NCBI GenBank assembly: GCA_944383915.1
Contig: CALWRJ010000005.1
Coordinates: 1-64,000, forward strand
DNA length: 64,000 nucleotides
Direction: 5' to 3'
Origin: an uncultured Clostridia bacterium
GTDB taxonomy: Bacteria; Bacillota; Clostridia; Christensenellales; UBA1242
The translations under genes were made by a program, and so were the position numbers. Position 1 is the stretch's first letter. Each line of letters starts with the position of its first letter. Below, in pieces: positions 35,512-44,247 of the stretch. The notes beneath the pieces were generated by a model, which was not told the origin of the DNA, ran no database searches, and saw nothing but the letters and a program-made list of their open reading frames with translations.

Positions 35512-36186
35512 TTACGCTTGCACTTTAATGCCAGGACCCATAGTGCTCGCCATTGTTACGCTACGGAGGTATGTACCTTTTGCAGCAGCTGGCTTAGCCC
35601 TAATAATTGCGTCCATAAGTGCTGTATAGTTTTCCATAAGTTTGTCTGCGCCAAAACTTATTTTACCGATTGGACAGTGAACGATATTGTCCTTGTCAAG
35701 ACGGTATTCAACTTTACCAGCACGAACATCGTTGATTGCTTTTGTAATGTCTGTTGTAACAGTACCACTCTTTACATTTGGCATCAAACCTTTAGGTCCA
35801 AGCACGCGTGCTACTCTACCAATTGCACCAAACATATCAGGTGTTGTAATGCAGACATCAAAGTCTAGCCAACCACCTGCGATTTTAGCAACGATTTCCT
35901 CAGCGCCAACATAATCAGCACCAGCCTTTGTTGCCTCGTCTGCTTTGTCACCCTTTGCAATTACCAAAATACGAACTTTTTTACCTGTTCCTGCAGGCAA
36001 AACAACTGTACCACGGACTTGTTGGTCCGCTTTTTGTCCGTCTACACCTAATTTGATGTGGAGTTCTAGAGTTTCGTCAAACTTTGCAGTTGCAGTTTTG
36101 ATAGCAAGGTCGATTGCTTCCTTTGGTGAGTAAAGTTTGCCAGCATCAACTAATTTTAATGCTTCGATATGTTTCTTTCCAGCCAT
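35512..36186 (-). CDS. rplA: 50S ribosomal protein L1
   Basis: L1 forms the mobile L1 stalk on 23S rRNA, guides deacylated tRNA out of the E site, and represses its own operon. Start [14 protein letters not shown] and segments [40 protein letters not shown] and [14 protein letters not shown] are typical. Length of 224 is normal. It follows rplK by one base. rplJ-rplL, which usually come next, are not in the window; instead the operon ends at a terminator. Confidence 0.98.
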   Translation of the reverse strand: MAGKKHIEALKLVDAGKLYSPKEAIDLAIKTATAKFDETLELHIKLGVDGQKADQQVRGTVVLPAGTGKKVRILVIAKGDKADEATKAGADYVGAEEIVAKIAGGWLDFDVCITTPDMFGAIGRVARVLGPKGLMPNVKSGTVTTDITKAINDVRAGKVEYRLDKDNIVHCPIGKISFGADKLMENYTALMDAIIRAKPAAAKGTYLRSVTMASTMGPGIKVQA

Positions 36187-36187
36187 A

Positions 36188-36634
36188 TTACTTTACCTCC
36201 CCTTCATCATCCTCAACTGTTACACCCATACTGCGAGCAGTCCCCGCAATCATAGACATAGCCGCTTCAATAGACGCCGCGTTTAAGTCTGGCATCTTAG
36301 TCTCTGCGATTTGACGAATTTGTGATTTTTTAATTGTACCAGCATTAATTTTAGGTGTTTTAGCGCTACCCTTTTCAATGCCGACTACTTTCTTAATTAA
36401 AACTGCTGCAGGTGGAGTTTTGTAAATAATGTCAAAACTGCGGTCTGCATAAATGTTGATGATTACAGGAATAATCATACCTACTTGGTTTGCGGTTGCA
36501 TCGTTGAATTGCTTAATGAAAGCACCGATGTTTACACCGTGTGGTCCAAGTGCACCACCTAACTGTTGACCAGCGGTTGCCTTACCAGCAGGCAACTGTG
36601 CTTTAACAACAGCAACAGGTTTTCTTTCTGCCAT
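36188..36634 (-). CDS. rplK: 50S ribosomal protein L11
   Basis: L11 lies at the GTPase-associated centre and is needed for RelA activation. It begins [36 protein letters not shown], with the Pro-rich N-terminal domain and the rRNA-binding C-terminal domain ([20 protein letters not shown]). ATG at 36634 follows GGAGG; the frame extends five codons further upstream into the SD, so that start is rejected. C-terminus ends in an acidic tail (VEDDEGEVK), about 7 residues longer than the family norm of 141. Confidence 0.98.
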   Translation of the reverse strand: MAERKPVAVVKAQLPAGKATAGQQLGGALGPHGVNIGAFIKQFNDATANQVGMIIPVIINIYADRSFDIIYKTPPAAVLIKKVVGIEKGSAKTPKINAGTIKKSQIRQIAETKMPDLNAASIEAAMSMIAGTARSMGVTVEDDEGEVK

Positions 36635-36650
36635 ATAGTTTTCCTCCAAT

Positions 36651-36699
36651 GTGGTAAAAGCGAGTGTGCAGTTAAGAAAATTTCTGCACTCTCTCCCAC
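36651..36699 (-). promoter_or_regulatory. rplK-rplA leader hairpin, likely L1-binding autoregulatory site
   Basis: Minus-strand RNA GTGGGAG..GAGTGCAG pairs with CTGCAC(A)CTC..CCAC around an AU-rich loop, and ends 4 bases before the SD of rplK. In many bacteria L1 represses rplK-rplA translation by binding such an imitation of its rRNA site. The identification is by position and shape. Confidence 0.55.
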
Positions 36700-36841
36700 G
36701 AATATGTTTAACGCTAGCGCGTATAAACCAAAATAAATTGAATTTAGATGTTGAAATTTATTATATTAATTAAATAAATTATAATGTTCTGCTTAAATTT
36801 ACTTCATTAACAATGAAATCAAACATCTACACTTCATAGTG

Positions 36842-36932
36842 GGTGCCCGCCACGCGTATGCGAATGCATACGGGCGCGGGAAGCGCCAACCGCCAGCGCT
36901 AAAAATTTTAGCGCGCGGGCGTGGCGGGCACC
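36842..36932 (-). ncRNA. GC-rich four-way-junction (cloverleaf) element between nusG and rplK
   Basis: A 14-bp perfect outer stem (GGTGCCCGCCACGC at 36842-36855 with GCGTGGCGGGCACC at 36919-36932) encloses three hairpins: GTATGC/GCATAC (36856-36871, loop GAAT), GGCGC/GCGCC (36873-36887, loop GGGAA) and CCGC-GCGCTAAAA/TTTTAGCGC-GCGG (36890-36918). Only three junction bases are unpaired. Its G+C is far above the surrounding sequence. No T-run follows, so it is not a normal terminator. It may be a structured leader or processing element of the nusG-rplK transcript, or a palindromic mobile element. The strand follows the operon; the fold is symmetric enough to form on either. Confidence 0.6.
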
Positions 36933-37010
36933 GTAATAGTTACGCTCGCTTTTACTTATTATAAATATTACCGCAAAAGCATGAGCGCAAAATATAGTTA
37001 AATGCGCATA

Positions 37011-37541
37011 TTAAACTTTTGCAACTTGCGAGTATTGAAGTTCGAGCGGAGTTTCACGACCAAACATATTTACAACGACATTGCAAATTTGCTTTTCGGG
37101 GTCGACTTTTGTAACTTTACAAACTGTATTTACAAGCGCTCCACTTAAAATACGAACTTCGTCACCAACTTCAAGAGTAAAATCAACCGCAACTTTTTCA
37201 AGATGCATTTTGCGAATTTCCTCGTCAGTTAATGGAAGTGGACGACCTTTTGGACCTACAAAACCCGTTATACCACGAGTATGCGTAATTGTGTGCCAAA
37301 TATCGTCACCATAAATCATTTTGATAAAAATGTAGCAAGGCATTGATTTGCGTGTTACAATTTTACGCTTGCCGTCATTTTCCTCAATAACATCTTCGGT
37401 TGGAATGACAATATCAAAAATTCTATCGTGCAAGTTACCATTTTCAATCACCTGCTCGAGATTTTGCTTTGCTACCGCTTCATATCCTGAAAAAGTGTGC
37501 AAAACATACCATTTAGGTTCTGTGCTCATAAACTTTGCCAT
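37011..37541 (-). CDS. nusG: Transcription termination/antitermination protein NusG
   Basis: NusG binds RNA polymerase, influences pausing and links transcription to translation. The NGN domain (residues 6-115) starts WYVLHTFSGYEAVAKQNLEQ, and the KOW domain (120-176) contains EVGDEVRILSGALVNTVCKV and ends LELQYSQVAKV. Length of 176 is normal. ATG at 37541 follows AGGGGGTG, which overlaps the secE stop, so the genes are coupled. Confidence 0.97.
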   Translation of the reverse strand: MAKFMSTEPKWYVLHTFSGYEAVAKQNLEQVIENGNLHDRIFDIVIPTEDVIEENDGKRKIVTRKSMPCYIFIKMIYGDDIWHTITHTRGITGFVGPKGRPLPLTDEEIRKMHLEKVAVDFTLEVGDEVRILSGALVNTVCKVTKVDPEKQICNVVVNMFGRETPLELQYSQVAKV

Positions 37542-37553
37542 ATTTTACACCCC

Positions 37554-38162
37554 CTAAACAATAGTAACAGGTTGCCCGAGTAAAAGTTCGTATAGTACTG
37601 ATAATAACAAGTCAAATGCAAACAATACAATAGCAAAGAAAATTACTACTGCAAGCACAATTCCAGTTTTCTTAACAACAGTACCAAATGACGGCCAACT
37701 AATTTTTTTAAGTTCGCTAACGGTTTCTTTTATTCTCTTACCAAGACCGCGTTTTTCGCCCTTGTCTTTTTTCTTTTTGTCTTTCTTGCCTTTACTGTCT
37801 TTTCCGTCTTTTTTATCTTTTTCGGCTTTTTCTTGTTTTGCATCTTTTTTGCCGTCATTTTCAGCACTTGCAGATGCTTCACTTTCTGTCTTTTTGCCCT
37901 TTTTAGACGAATTTTCAGTTGTAGCACTCTCTACTTCGCTACCAGGCTCAATAACTTCGTCAGCAACAACAGCCTTTGCTTCCTCGCTTTCAAGTTTTGC
38001 TTTCTTTGCCTGTTCGCGAGCTTCTGCTTCCTCTAACTTTCTTTTTTCAGCCTCGGCATTCTCGCGCTCTATCATTTTGTTTTGATTGATTAGCGCCTTA
38101 ATGTTTTTAGCATTAGAACCGTTGTTTGTATTCTTTTTAGACTTTGATTTTGATTTAGACAT
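37554..38162 (-). CDS. secE: Preprotein translocase subunit SecE with long charged N-terminus
   Basis: SecE clamps SecY in the protein-export channel. The conserved part is the C-terminal about 65 residues: RIKETVSELKKISWPSFGTVVKKTGIV, then one transmembrane helix (LAVVIFFAIVLFAFDLLLSVLY). The first about 135 residues are a K/E/S/A-rich, mostly helical extension; bacterial SecE in Gram-positives is normally about 60-70 residues in total. ATG at 38162 follows GAGGAGG. The next gene upstream is rpmG and downstream is nusG, the usual order. The extension is soluble and cytosolic by composition; its role is unknown. Confidence 0.93.
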   Translation of the reverse strand: MSKSKSKSKKNTNNGSNAKNIKALINQNKMIERENAEAEKRKLEEAEAREQAKKAKLESEEAKAVVADEVIEPGSEVESATTENSSKKGKKTESEASASAENDGKKDAKQEKAEKDKKDGKDSKGKKDKKKKDKGEKRGLGKRIKETVSELKKISWPSFGTVVKKTGIVLAVVIFFAIVLFAFDLLLSVLYELLLGQPVTIV

Positions 38163-38188
38163 TTTGCCTCCTCTTTGCAAAAAATAAA

Positions 38189-38338
38189 TTATTTACTTTC
38201 TTTGTGAATAGTGTGTTTTTTGCAGAAAGGACAATACATCTTGATTTCCATACGGTCTGGGTCGTTCTTTTTGTTCTTTTCCGAAGTGTGTGTGTATCTC
38301 TTGCATTCTGTGCAAGCAAGTTTAATGTTTACGCGCAT
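38189..38338 (-). CDS. rpmG: 50S ribosomal protein L33
   Basis: A short gene of 49 codons that automated cut-offs would miss. The product begins [17 protein letters not shown] and ends [16 protein letters not shown], so the two zinc-binding CxxC pairs (CTEC and CPFC) are intact: the zinc-containing form of L33. It occupies the 50S E-site region. SD is AGAGGA before the ATG at 38338. It is first in the operon with secE and nusG, as is common in Firmicutes. Confidence 0.95.
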   Translation of the reverse strand: MRVNIKLACTECKRYTHTSEKNKKNDPDRMEIKMYCPFCKKHTIHKESK

Positions 38339-38368
38339 TTTTTAGTTCCTCTTTAATAAAAAATTACA

Positions 38369-38421
38369 CTACTTTACGGCAGTGTGTAAAGTAGTATAAC
38401 ATAACATTTCAAAAAAATCAA
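38369..38421 (-). promoter_or_regulatory. rpmG-secE-nusG promoter with inverted repeat over the start point
   Basis: Minus strand TTGATT (38421-38416), 17-bp spacer, TATACT (38398-38393). An inverted repeat CTACTTTAC-8-GTAAAGTAG (38369-38377 and 38386-38394) begins in the -10 and spans the expected transcription start. Because one arm lies upstream of the start, it is a DNA site (operator-like), not an mRNA hairpin. The 288-base stretch 38339-38626 holds nothing else I can name. Confidence 0.65.
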
Positions 38422-38626
38422 GAGAAAATATGAAATTTTCTGTAAATTTGTCAGTAGTTTTAAGTAAGTTTTTTAGTTTTTTCGTACAACTTCCATTTTG
38501 ATTTAAATTTCCAATCAATTAAATTTCTATTAGCAATAAAATCTGCCATTTAAACGAATAATTTTATAACTATATTATTTTCATTAAAACTGATTGTTTA
38601 TAAGCGTTCCCCGCCCCCGTAGAATT

Positions 38627-39646
38627 TTATCTATCAAATTCATTATGTTTCGTTAAATTAACATTTGGTTTTTCAATAACCACACTGCGCCCGTGTTTAT
38701 TGAAATAATCACGCGAAACAATAACTGATTCATTCATCAGGCTTGTATTCATTAAATAATCAAAAAGTGCACTTTTTATCACTTCGTTTGGTGAGCGAAA
38801 ATCTTTTTCGTTTACTCTTATGCCGTTATCAAAGTAAGGAAGGTTTGCTTTCACAAACTCATCATAATCTCTACAAGGAATACCATTTCCAAAATTTAAA
38901 TTAGTTTGTCTACCATCGCAATCGTAAACTTTTAATTCATAAGTATCTTTGCAATCAATCATTGAAATGTCGATGTCATTTGAAGCAAAATAATCTTTAA
39001 AATTTTCCGCAATTTTACTAAACAGTGCTGATTTCTCATCACCACTAATCATAAGGCTACCGACTGCTTGATGCAATTTCTTTAAATTCTTATCAACATC
39101 ATTTTCAACACTGCCACTAAGCATATTATTCCAAAATAAATTTGTATTCGCTCCATAAAATGCTTGTGCTGGTGAAAGAGCAAAGACCATATCTTTACCG
39201 TGATTTTGCTGATACATATACCCTTTTATAATAGGATTATCTGGTTGCATAACGGCAAGTTTTTTAAAGTGTAGCGGAAAATCTATATGACATTTATTAT
39301 GAACCTTTCGTCCGCTAAACAAAATTCCATTTTTATACACATTTTCACAAAAACGCGCGTAAACACTGCTATTTGTTGGAGTGAAATACTTGCCTTTTTG
39401 TTTAATTTGCTTGCTTAACTCTTGCGTAATTGCTTCTGCTGTAATATCCACCATATCTTGAATATTTGCGCTTTTCATTTGTTCAAGAAGTTTGTCATTC
39501 GGGACACTTCGAGTGGCAACAACATACGCAAGATAGCACTCTAAAAACTGTTCGCCTGTAACTCTATTAGCATTTTCCATAAAAGTTTCAGAGTTTAGTA
39601 AACTTCTAAAAAATTTCATTAAATCTTTGTTATCGCTAAATTCCAT
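38627..39646 (-). CDS. Protein of unknown family
   Basis: No family recognised. The 339-residue protein is hydrophilic without signal peptide or membrane segment. It has a helical N-terminal part (FFRSLLNSETFMENANRVTG, QFLECYLAYVVATRS), a middle with conserved-looking aromatic and His residues (NKCHIDFPLHFKKLAVMQ, YMYQQNHGKDMVFALSPAQA), and a C-terminal part with YELKVYDCDGRQTNLNFGNG. The pattern suggests a folded cytosolic protein. It stands alone behind a near-perfect sigma-A promoter (39712-39740), so expression should be high. The SD GGAGGT is good. Confidence 0.75.
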   Translation of the reverse strand: MEFSDNKDLMKFFRSLLNSETFMENANRVTGEQFLECYLAYVVATRSVPNDKLLEQMKSANIQDMVDITAEAITQELSKQIKQKGKYFTPTNSSVYARFCENVYKNGILFSGRKVHNKCHIDFPLHFKKLAVMQPDNPIIKGYMYQQNHGKDMVFALSPAQAFYGANTNLFWNNMLSGSVENDVDKNLKKLHQAVGSLMISGDEKSALFSKIAENFKDYFASNDIDISMIDCKDTYELKVYDCDGRQTNLNFGNGIPCRDYDEFVKANLPYFDNGIRVNEKDFRSPNEVIKSALFDYLMNTSLMNESVIVSRDYFNKHGRSVVIEKPNVNLTKHNEFDR

Positions 39647-39711
39647 TATACTCTAACCTCCGCGTTTTTTAATTAAATATTAAATTCTAACTACTCAATT
39701 TTGTTAAATTA

Positions 39712-39740
39712 AGTATAACATAAAATGCCTAATTTGTCAA
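39712..39740 (-). promoter_or_regulatory. Near-consensus sigma-A promoter
   Basis: Minus strand TTGACA (39740-39735), 17-bp spacer, TATACT (39717-39712), 66 bases before the ATG of the unknown gene. The remainder of the gap up to 39983 is AT-rich; TATAAT at 39951-39956 is the likely -10 for the plus-strand gene at 39984. Confidence 0.85.
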
Positions 39741-39983
39741 GAAAGGCAAAAATTCCATTATCTCCTAAATAAAATTATCACCCATCTCGCAATGCTTTAT
39801 TTATGAAAACAAATTTTTATAATTTGATATTTAAATATAAACACATTCATTTCGCAATAAAAATAAGGTGAAAAGTGCGTAAAAGTCTAAAAATTTACTC
39901 AATTTAATATTATGTGTACAAAAATATTTGCGGTTTTAAAGAATTTTTTGTATAATTAATTTATTCCATAAAAAAGGTGCATT

Positions 39984-40466
39984 ATGGCAAAGAAAGATTT
40001 TTTATGCAATGTTATATTTAAAGTGCTGGCGCGCGGAGTTGCTGTTTTGAGCGAAAAAGACAGCGTTATAAAAGCCGAATTTGACGCTCTGCCAGATAAT
40101 TTTTGCGTAACACTCGGTATCGAGCCTTATGGAAATTATATCTATATTGTTAAGCGTGAAAACAAAGTTTATGTTTCTAAAACTTTCGACAAAGCCGACT
40201 TAACAGTTGCTTTTAAAACTGCAAAAGGGGCAAAACGAGTTATGCTAGCGCGTAGCAGTATTGCCGAAAGTTATTGTAGGCACGATTTGCTTGTAAAAGG
40301 TGATATTTCGCTTGCTATGGGGCTTGTGCGAGCAATAAACCGTGCGGAGAAATACCTATTCCCCCACTTTATGACAAAACGCTTTTTACCAAAAATTAAA
40401 AAAGAATATAGCAGTATTAAACTATACTTAAAAATTTTCTTTTCAAGACTTGGGCTACCAAAATAA
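39984..40466 (+). CDS. SCP2-like lipid-carrier domain protein
   Basis: The sequence resembles the SCP2 sterol-transfer fold seen in bacterial proteins: beta-strands around NYIYIVKRENKVYVSKTF, then DLTVAFKTAKGAKRVMLARSS and the typical late motif LLVKGDISLAMGLVRAINRAE. The C-terminal 30 residues are basic and may touch the membrane (FFSRLGLPK). SCP2 domains hold lipids in a hydrophobic tunnel. The next gene is an alcohol dehydrogenase on the same strand, 149 bp away. ATG at 39984 follows AAAAAGGTG. The link is moderate; the ligand is unknown. Confidence 0.55.
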   Translation: MAKKDFLCNVIFKVLARGVAVLSEKDSVIKAEFDALPDNFCVTLGIEPYGNYIYIVKRENKVYVSKTFDKADLTVAFKTAKGAKRVMLARSSIAESYCRHDLLVKGDISLAMGLVRAINRAEKYLFPHFMTKRFLPKIKKEYSSIKLYLKIFFSRLGLPK

Positions 40467-40615
40467 GAATTTAAAAAATTTTTACACAAACATTTTTGTT
40501 ACAAAACTTAAAATTTGATACGCAACATAAAATCACTAACTAAATTTATTTATAACTAAACATTAAAACAACTTACTAAATTATTTATAACAAAAACACA
40601 TTTAAGGGGTAAACT

Positions 40616-41791
40616 ATGAAATATTTTGAATTTATCAATTCAGTAAAAATTTGTTCAGGCGAAAACGCGCTTGAAAATATTGCTTATGAACTAGACTTTC
40701 TCGGTTGTACTCACCCACTTATTTTGAGTGATAATGGAGTAAAGGGCGCAGGAGTTTTAGATAAAGTATTGTCTATTTTAAAAGCAAATGACTTACCAAC
40801 TGACACTGTATTTACAGACATTCCAGCAGATAGTGATGTGTCTGTAATCAATAATATTGTAGAACTTTACCGTTCATCAAAATGTGATGGAATTATTGCT
40901 TGCGGGGGCGGAAGTGTAATCGATACCGCTAAAGGCGTGCGTCTTGTTTTATCACAAAAAGGAAAAGATATTTTAAACCTTATGGGAAATGAGTTAATTA
41001 AAAAGGGCGAAAGCATTCCTTTTATAGTACTACCTACTACTTGTGGTACAGGTAGTGAATGCACTGCTGTTGCCGTTATTAAAAACCACGAAACAGGTGT
41101 TAAAATGGAATACATTTCAAGCGAACTTTTGCCAAACACTGCAATAATTGATGTTAGACTTACCGAAACACTCCCTAAAAAATTGATTGCAAGTAGCGCT
41201 ATGGATGCGCTTGTTCACTCTATCGAATCATATTCTAGTGCACAAAAAAATCCTATTAGTGATGCATATGCTCTCACCGCAATGAGATTAATTGCTACAA
41301 ACCTTCCACTCACTCTAACAAGTCCGACAAAAGAGAGCCGTCAAAATCTTGCGTTTGCATCTACCCTTGCGGGTATTGCTTTTAGTAATGCGATGGTTGG
41401 CGTTGTACATGCAATCGGTCATGCTTGCGGAGGAGAATGTGGAGTACCGCACGGAAATGCAATGGCAGTCTTACTCCCTGAATGTATGCGTTTTAATTTA
41501 GATGTTAATGAAAACGAATATGCAGAAATTCTCCTTTATCTTGCGGGGGCGGAAGGTTTTGCAAATACTCCTAAAAATGAGCGCGCAAAAAAATGCATTG
41601 AATGGATAGAATCATTTGAAAATCAAATTTCATCGCTTAGCGGAATTTCACTACATTTAAAAGACTACCGCGTTACAGAAAATAATTTAGAAAATATTGC
41701 AAAAAAAGCCCTGAATGATGGCGCAGTTATAGCAAACAAGAAAACTGTTACACACGATGATGTTAAAAATATTTTAAAGAAGTGCTTGTAA
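40616..41791 (+). CDS. Iron-containing alcohol dehydrogenase
   Basis: This group III dehydrogenase uses NAD(P)H and Fe. The nucleotide motif GGGSVIDTAKGV lies near residue 99, and metal ligands are in MDALVHSIESY (Asp, His), VVHAIGHACGG and GVPHGNAMAVLLP (His residues). Length of 391 is normal. Substrates in the family range from short alcohols to propanediol and lactaldehyde; none can be chosen here. ATG at 40616 follows AAGGGG. It ends at the terminator at 41813-41848. Confidence 0.92.
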   Translation: MKYFEFINSVKICSGENALENIAYELDFLGCTHPLILSDNGVKGAGVLDKVLSILKANDLPTDTVFTDIPADSDVSVINNIVELYRSSKCDGIIACGGGSVIDTAKGVRLVLSQKGKDILNLMGNELIKKGESIPFIVLPTTCGTGSECTAVAVIKNHETGVKMEYISSELLPNTAIIDVRLTETLPKKLIASSAMDALVHSIESYSSAQKNPISDAYALTAMRLIATNLPLTLTSPTKESRQNLAFASTLAGIAFSNAMVGVVHAIGHACGGECGVPHGNAMAVLLPECMRFNLDVNENEYAEILLYLAGAEGFANTPKNERAKKCIEWIESFENQISSLSGISLHLKDYRVTENNLENIAKKALNDGAVIANKKTVTHDDVKNILKKCL

Positions 41792-41812
41792 TTTAATAAA
41801 TAAAAAACTAGT

Positions 41813-41848
41813 AAAAAGGTAGTGGAAATATTTTTACCACTACTTTTT
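41813..41848 (+). terminator. Terminator after the alcohol dehydrogenase
   Basis: GTAGTGG pairs with CCACTAC, extended by AAAAA/TTTTT over one bulged G; the T-run ends the hairpin. Confidence 0.85.
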
Positions 41849-41976
41849 ATATTTGTTAAAAAATAATTGCTTACGGTTAATTTTATTTAAAATTTTAAAA
41901 AGCGTTAACTTTTATTAAATTAATTTTTTGTACAACAAAATTTTTCTATAAAAAGTCCTATTATTTTTATATGATA

Positions 41977-42062
41977 TAGTACTATGTAACTTTTTAAAAA
42001 ATCTAGTTTTTTAAATAACAACTATTCGCAAAACGGTTTGCATAGTACTGTGCATAGTATTT
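41977..42062 (+). repeat. Dispersed palindromic repeat, copy 7 (half-site plus canonical full site)
   Basis: Half-site TAGTACTATGTAAC at 41977-41990; full site at 42020-42062: ACTATTCGCAAAACGGTTTG, then CATAGTACTGTGCATAGTAT. This is the clearest copy and defines the consensus. The gap 41792-42293 otherwise holds only terminators. Confidence 0.85.
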
Positions 42063-42154
42063 TTGCTTAAATGATATAAAACTAATTACATTACTTATTA
42101 TTTAATTATTACACCCGATAAAAATTCTAATATAACTTTAATAAAAACGAAAAA

Positions 42155-42176
42155 CACAAGCGAGTTTTCACTTGTG
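42155..42176 (-). terminator. Terminator of the ABC exporter
   Basis: Minus-strand RNA CACAAGTGA pairs with TCGCTTGTG (9 bp, one wobble), loop AAAC, then TTTTTCG. It lies 118 bases after the stop. Confidence 0.65.
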
Positions 42177-42293
42177 CTTTTGTCTTTTAATTCTCTTTTT
42201 TAAATGTTGATTTTTTAAACTCTACCCTATTTTTAAAACTTTTATATCTAAAACTTTTTATCTACTTGCTTGTTTTAGATTTCTTACTTTTAC

Positions 42294-44156
42294 TTACTCA
42301 AATTTTTCTTTTGTTTCGTCATCTTGTTTATATAGTTCGCGATAAGTTGGACAAGTCATCATTAACTGCTCGTGTGAGCCTTCTGCATTAATTTTATGAT
42401 TTGATAATACCATAATTTTATCGCAGTCCATAACTGTACTTAATCTGTGCGCAACAATAAGAATAGTACACTGTCCTTTTAAGTTGTTGATGGCTTCTTT
42501 TACTTTGCCTTGGCTTTCGTTATCAAGCGCACTAGTTGCTTCATCTAAAAGCAAAATTTTACTTCCCTTCAAAAAGGCTCTCGCAATAGCAAGGCGTTGT
42601 TTTTGCCCACCGCTCAACACAACTCCGCCCTCACCGACTTTTGTATCATACTGCTCGGGCTTAGACATTATAAAATCGTGAATTTGCGCTTTCTTGCACG
42701 CGTCCTCAATTTCATCTTGTGTAGCATCTGGTTTTACATAGAGTAAATTTTCACGAATCGAAATATTAAATATATATGGATTTTGTGAAACGATGCTCAC
42801 CGTATCGCGTAGCGAATCACAAGTTAATCGGCGAATATCGACTCCGTCAATAGTTATTTCGCCACTTGAAACATCGTAAAGTCTTGGCATTAGTGATAGA
42901 ATTGTACTTTTACCTTCACCAGAACGCCCAACTAGTCCTACGCATTCACCTGCTTTAATTTCAAAATTAAGGTCTTCAAAAACGACATTGTCGTCATACT
43001 TAAAACCAACATTGTTAAATTTAATATCGCCGTACACTTTATTTAGTACTCGATCACCAAAAACTTCTTTTGGATAAACGGAATTATCCATTATTTCATA
43101 CATACGCTTTGCTCGAACTTCCATACTGTTAAGGTCATCGTAAATTCTTGAAATATCGCTAAATGCGTTGTATACACCCCAATCATACATCATAATTGTA
43201 AGCATCACACTCAACGCCATCATATCTTGTGTAATTAAAACAATGCACAAGATATAACCTACTGCAGAGAAAAAATAAGATAAGGCATTTTGAGATGACC
43301 ACATACCATTTCTCATTATAGATAAATTATCATTTGAATTACGGTTATAGTTTAGTTGCGCTCTAAAATTGCGAGCAAAGAAACTGTTTAAGTTTAGGCT
43401 TTTTATATCACGAACGCCACGCACCATTTCATTTGTTAGACTTTGGAAGTTATCCTCAATTTTACTATCTCTATGTCTTGCTGGTCCTACGCATTTTTTA
43501 GAAATTATCATAGGAATTATACATACGATTAAACCTGCAATTATCGCGTAAATACCAAATACCCAACTTAATGCAAAAAATGTAGCAAGACGGGAAATGC
43601 GAATAACAGTAAAATTTAATCGGTCAATAATCATTGAAATAGTGTCTGAAAATCTTTCCGGGTCACTTGATACACGATTTAAAATGTCACCTGAACTCGT
43701 AGTGTCGAATTTTGTTACTTTTGTTTCTAAAATACTATCAGATAACTTTTTTCGCATACGCATAATAACTCGGTTAAATAAACGCGTTAGTAAACTGGTA
43801 TAACCAAAATAAAAGGCTTCGGAAAATACATAGGCAAAACCATAAATAGAAATAATTAATAGTGCGTAATCAAAATTACTTAATGTTAGTGCGTCAATTC
43901 CCCAATTTAATAAAAGAGGCGCTACGACATTTATTGCCATAGATAACAACATTAAGATGCCAATTAGTATCATAGACTTCCATTCACCTTTAAAAAATTC
44001 TTTAAATTTAAAGATGTACTTTAGTCCATTTTTCTCGCCTTTTTTCTTTACATCGTTAATATGGATTCCGTATTTAGCGAAATACTTATTATCTTTTTCA
44101 ATTTGTTTTTGTTCTTTTCGTACTTCTTGTGTAAGGCGATCTTTCTGCTTTCGCAT
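42294..44156 (-). CDS. ABC exporter, fused membrane and ATPase domains
   Basis: A half-transporter of 620 residues. Residues 60-370 contain six hydrophobic segments of a type I exporter; the first 50 residues are charged. The ATPase has LVGRSGEGKSTILSLMPR (Walker A), VVLSGGQKQRLAIARAF (signature), KILLLDEATSALD (Walker B) and the switch in LIVAHRLSTV. It should act as a homodimer for lipids, drugs or peptides; no second half gene is adjacent. ATG at 44156 follows AAGAAGGTGA. A short leader ORF with a strong SD precedes it (44248-44274), which suggests translation-linked control. Confidence 0.93.
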   Translation of the reverse strand: MRKQKDRLTQEVRKEQKQIEKDNKYFAKYGIHINDVKKKGEKNGLKYIFKFKEFFKGEWKSMILIGILMLLSMAINVVAPLLLNWGIDALTLSNFDYALLIISIYGFAYVFSEAFYFGYTSLLTRLFNRVIMRMRKKLSDSILETKVTKFDTTSSGDILNRVSSDPERFSDTISMIIDRLNFTVIRISRLATFFALSWVFGIYAIIAGLIVCIIPMIISKKCVGPARHRDSKIEDNFQSLTNEMVRGVRDIKSLNLNSFFARNFRAQLNYNRNSNDNLSIMRNGMWSSQNALSYFFSAVGYILCIVLITQDMMALSVMLTIMMYDWGVYNAFSDISRIYDDLNSMEVRAKRMYEIMDNSVYPKEVFGDRVLNKVYGDIKFNNVGFKYDDNVVFEDLNFEIKAGECVGLVGRSGEGKSTILSLMPRLYDVSSGEITIDGVDIRRLTCDSLRDTVSIVSQNPYIFNISIRENLLYVKPDATQDEIEDACKKAQIHDFIMSKPEQYDTKVGEGGVVLSGGQKQRLAIARAFLKGSKILLLDEATSALDNESQGKVKEAINNLKGQCTILIVAHRLSTVMDCDKIMVLSNHKINAEGSHEQLMMTCPTYRELYKQDDETKEKFE

Positions 44157-44247
44157 AAAATCACCTTCTTTATATTATTTTTAAAATTGTTTTTTGTTTC
44201 GGCAAATATTTTTTGCTAAAATAGCTTACCAAGTAAACTGATAAGTC

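Noticed and set aside
36842..36932. Integron attC site or tRNA-like gene as explanation of the cloverleaf
   Set aside because: No attC core sites, no anticodon or T-loop features, and outer stem of 14 bp is too long for a tRNA.
36842..36932. Simple terminator of nusG
   Set aside because: No T-run follows the outer stem on either strand.
38627..39646. Toxin of a toxin-antitoxin pair
   Set aside because: No small partner gene adjacent and no known toxin motif.
43369..43551. Plus-strand frames within the ABC exporter, clpC and spoIVA
   Set aside because: All are antisense shadows of conserved genes without SD or promoter.
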